Shown here: one piece after another, positions 62,676-64,000 of the stretch
Position numbering within the stretch: position 1 is the stretch's first letter
How the letters are laid out: every line of letters starts with the position of its first letter
Origin: Ferruginibacter sp.
GTDB taxonomy: Bacteria; Bacteroidota; Bacteroidia; Chitinophagales; Chitinophagaceae
Reading direction: 5' to 3'
NCBI GenBank assembly: GCA_019638485.1
Contig: JAHBTP010000001.1
Coordinates: forward strand, 372,001-436,000
Length of the DNA stretch: 64,000 nucleotides
The notes under the pieces: generated by a model
Told to the model about the DNA's origin: nothing
The model's input: the letters and a program-made list of their open reading frames with translations, nothing else
Database searches by the model: none
Made by a program: the position numbers and the translations under genes

Positions 62676-64000
62676 ATGCACGTAATTGATTGGATTATTT
62701 TATTGGCTGTATTACTTGGTATCATTGTATTTGGTGTGTATAAAAGCCGTGCCAGTAAAAATTTAGAAGGCTATTTTCTTAGCAATCGCAATTTACCTTG
62801 GTTTTTAGTGCTGATGAGTATCATGGGTACACAGGCAAGTGCGGTTACCTATTTGTCAGGCCCCGGGCAATCCTATTCAGATGGTATGCGTTTTGTTCAG
62901 TATTATTTCGGGCTTCCTCTGGCTATGATTGTCATTAGTTATGTTTTTGTTCCTGTTTATAACAAACTCAAAGTAATCACTGCTTACGAATTTCTTGAAA
63001 AGCGCTTTGATTTTAAAACCCGTACACTTACCTCCTTACTCTTTCTTATATCACGTGGTTTAAGTACAGGAGTAAGTATTTATGCTCCATCTATTATCCT
63101 TAGTTCGATCATGGGGTGGAATATTTACCTAACTAATTTAATAATGGGCGGTTTGCTTATTATTTATACTATGAGCGGTGGAGCCAGGGCCGTGGCCTAT
63201 ACCCAAAGCTTACAAATGGTAATTGTTTTTGTATCCTTGTTTTTAGTTGGTTATATCATTGTGCATTTACTTCCGCAAGGCATTTCTTTTAGCCGTGCAG
63301 TAGAGGAAGCAAGGGAGGCCGGAAAAATGAATGTATTCACCACAGGTTTTGAGTCGGGTTCGTTTAACTGGAAGGATAAATATAATTTGTGGAGTGGGAT
63401 AATAGGCGGGTTCTTTTTAGCGCTAAGTTATTTTGGTACAGATCATAGTCAGGTAGGGAGGTATCTCACCGCAAAGAGCGTGAAAGAAAGCAGGAAGGGT
63501 TTATTGATGAATGGATTAGTTAAGATTCCCATGCAGTTTTTTATTTTATTGCTTGGTGCCCTCATTTTCGTTTTTTATCAGCATTACAAGGCACCTGTCT
63601 TCTTTGATGAATCACGTGCTGCATTAGCAGAATCAACATCGGTAGGCCCACAAATGAAACAAGTACGAAGTGCATACCAGTCGGCTTCATCAGAAGGTAA
63701 TACCGCGCAAATGGATTTGTTGCGTAATGAATATCGTTCTTTATTGAAGAAGGCTTTGCCTGGTGATGATGGGAATGATAATAACTATATCTTTTTGCGG
63801 TTTGTAAAAGATCATCTTCCTGTAGGTTTGGTTGGGCTTTTGTTTGCCGTTATCTTCCTTGCAGCCTGGGGTAGTATTTCTGCAGCATTAAATGCACTGG
63901 CTGCATGTACCATGGTTGATTTTCATAAAAGGTATTTCGTAAAAAACGAAGATGAATCTAAAGAATATAAAGCATCAAAATGGTACACCTTGGGCTGGGG
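62676..64000 (+). CDS. Sodium:solute symporter, truncated by the window end
   Basis: Partial gene; no stop before the last base. The ATG at 62676 starts MHVIDWIILLAVLLGIIVFG, the first helix of an SSS-family (SGLT-like) symporter. Recognisable segments are GYFLSNRNLPWFLVLMSIMGTQASAVTYLSGPGQ (helix 1 region), YEFLEKRFDFKTRTL, SGGARAVAYTQSLQM, and the later TDHSQVGRYLTAKSVKESRKG that marks the family. Its place after PIG-L and M14 suggests it takes up a deacetylated sugar or a related compound with sodium. At least 441 codons are visible. Confidence 0.92.
   Translation, partial: MHVIDWIILLAVLLGIIVFGVYKSRASKNLEGYFLSNRNLPWFLVLMSIMGTQASAVTYLSGPGQSYSDGMRFVQYYFGLPLAMIVISYVFVPVYNKLKVITAYEFLEKRFDFKTRTLTSLLFLISRGLSTGVSIYAPSIILSSIMGWNIYLTNLIMGGLLIIYTMSGGARAVAYTQSLQMVIVFVSLFLVGYIIVHLLPQGISFSRAVEEAREAGKMNVFTTGFESGSFNWKDKYNLWSGIIGGFFLALSYFGTDHSQVGRYLTAKSVKESRKGLLMNGLVKIPMQFFILLLGALIFVFYQHYKAPVFFDESRAALAESTSVGPQMKQVRSAYQSASSEGNTAQMDLLRNEYRSLLKKALPGDDGNDNNYIFLRFVKDHLPVGLVGLLFAVIFLAAWGSISAALNALAACTMVDFHKRYFVKNEDESKEYKASKWYTLGW

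Overview
The window is AT-rich chromosomal DNA from a member of the Bacteroidota, most like the Chitinophagaceae/Sphingobacteriia side of the phylum. The signs are TAnnTTTG-type -7 promoter boxes instead of E. coli -10 boxes, many Sec lipoproteins, a type IX secretion C-terminal domain, a SusC/Oar-like TonB receptor, a lipoprotein clade II NosZ and a fused CcoNO oxidase subunit. The species cannot be named from the sequence.

Layout. 0.3-10 kb: mostly minus-strand envelope and stress genes (glycine-zipper lipoprotein, SET protein, L,D-transpeptidase, rhodanese-thioredoxin fusion, Dps, META lipoprotein, NhaA). This is interrupted at 3.7-5.9 kb by an accessory stretch holding a GIY-YIG-like ORF and a degenerate array of about 98-bp units. 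10-16 kb: two tandem UspA proteins, a YdjM-like membrane protein, an Mla-type lipid ABC transporter (permease, ATPase, MCE protein) and a holin-like protein. 16-18.7 kb: an orphan secreted protein between inverted repeats, then tryptophanase and a thioesterase. 18.8-29.6 kb: a nitrogen-oxide module with NorC, an atypical NorB, an NsrR-like Rrf2 regulator, a Crp/Fnr regulator and the nos cluster (cytochrome c, nosZ, a nosB-nosL fusion, nosD, nosF, nosY). 29.7-42 kb: a fasciclin lipoprotein and the complete cbb3 oxidase locus (ccoI, ccoS, ccoNO, ccoQ, ccoP, a split ccoG, ccoH, a SafE-like gene). It ends with a PAS histidine kinase and a receiver-Crp fusion regulator. 42-42.8 kb: tRNA-Arg(ACG) followed by four 153-bp tandem repeats that carry the 3' end of the tRNA. 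42.9-64 kb: T9SS cargo, an amidoligase/ATP-grasp/esterase trio, a TonB receptor, ribBA, a giant TamB-like protein, and an M14 peptidase, PIG-L deacetylase and sodium symporter operon cut by the window end.

How it works together. The core is a low-oxygen respiration island: NO to N2O (nor), N2O to N2 (nos), high-affinity O2 reduction (cco), and their local regulators. The most notable reading is a compressed FixL-FixJ-FixK-like circuit. It consists of a kinase whose PAS domain keeps the FixL heme-site spacing, a receiver domain fused directly to a Crp/Fnr-type DNA-binding protein, and TGAY-N4-GTCA palindromes placed exactly 35 bp before TAnnTTTG-like boxes at three promoters (ccoI, ccoS and the divergent fasciclin gene). 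The sequence geometry is read directly; the regulatory link is inference.
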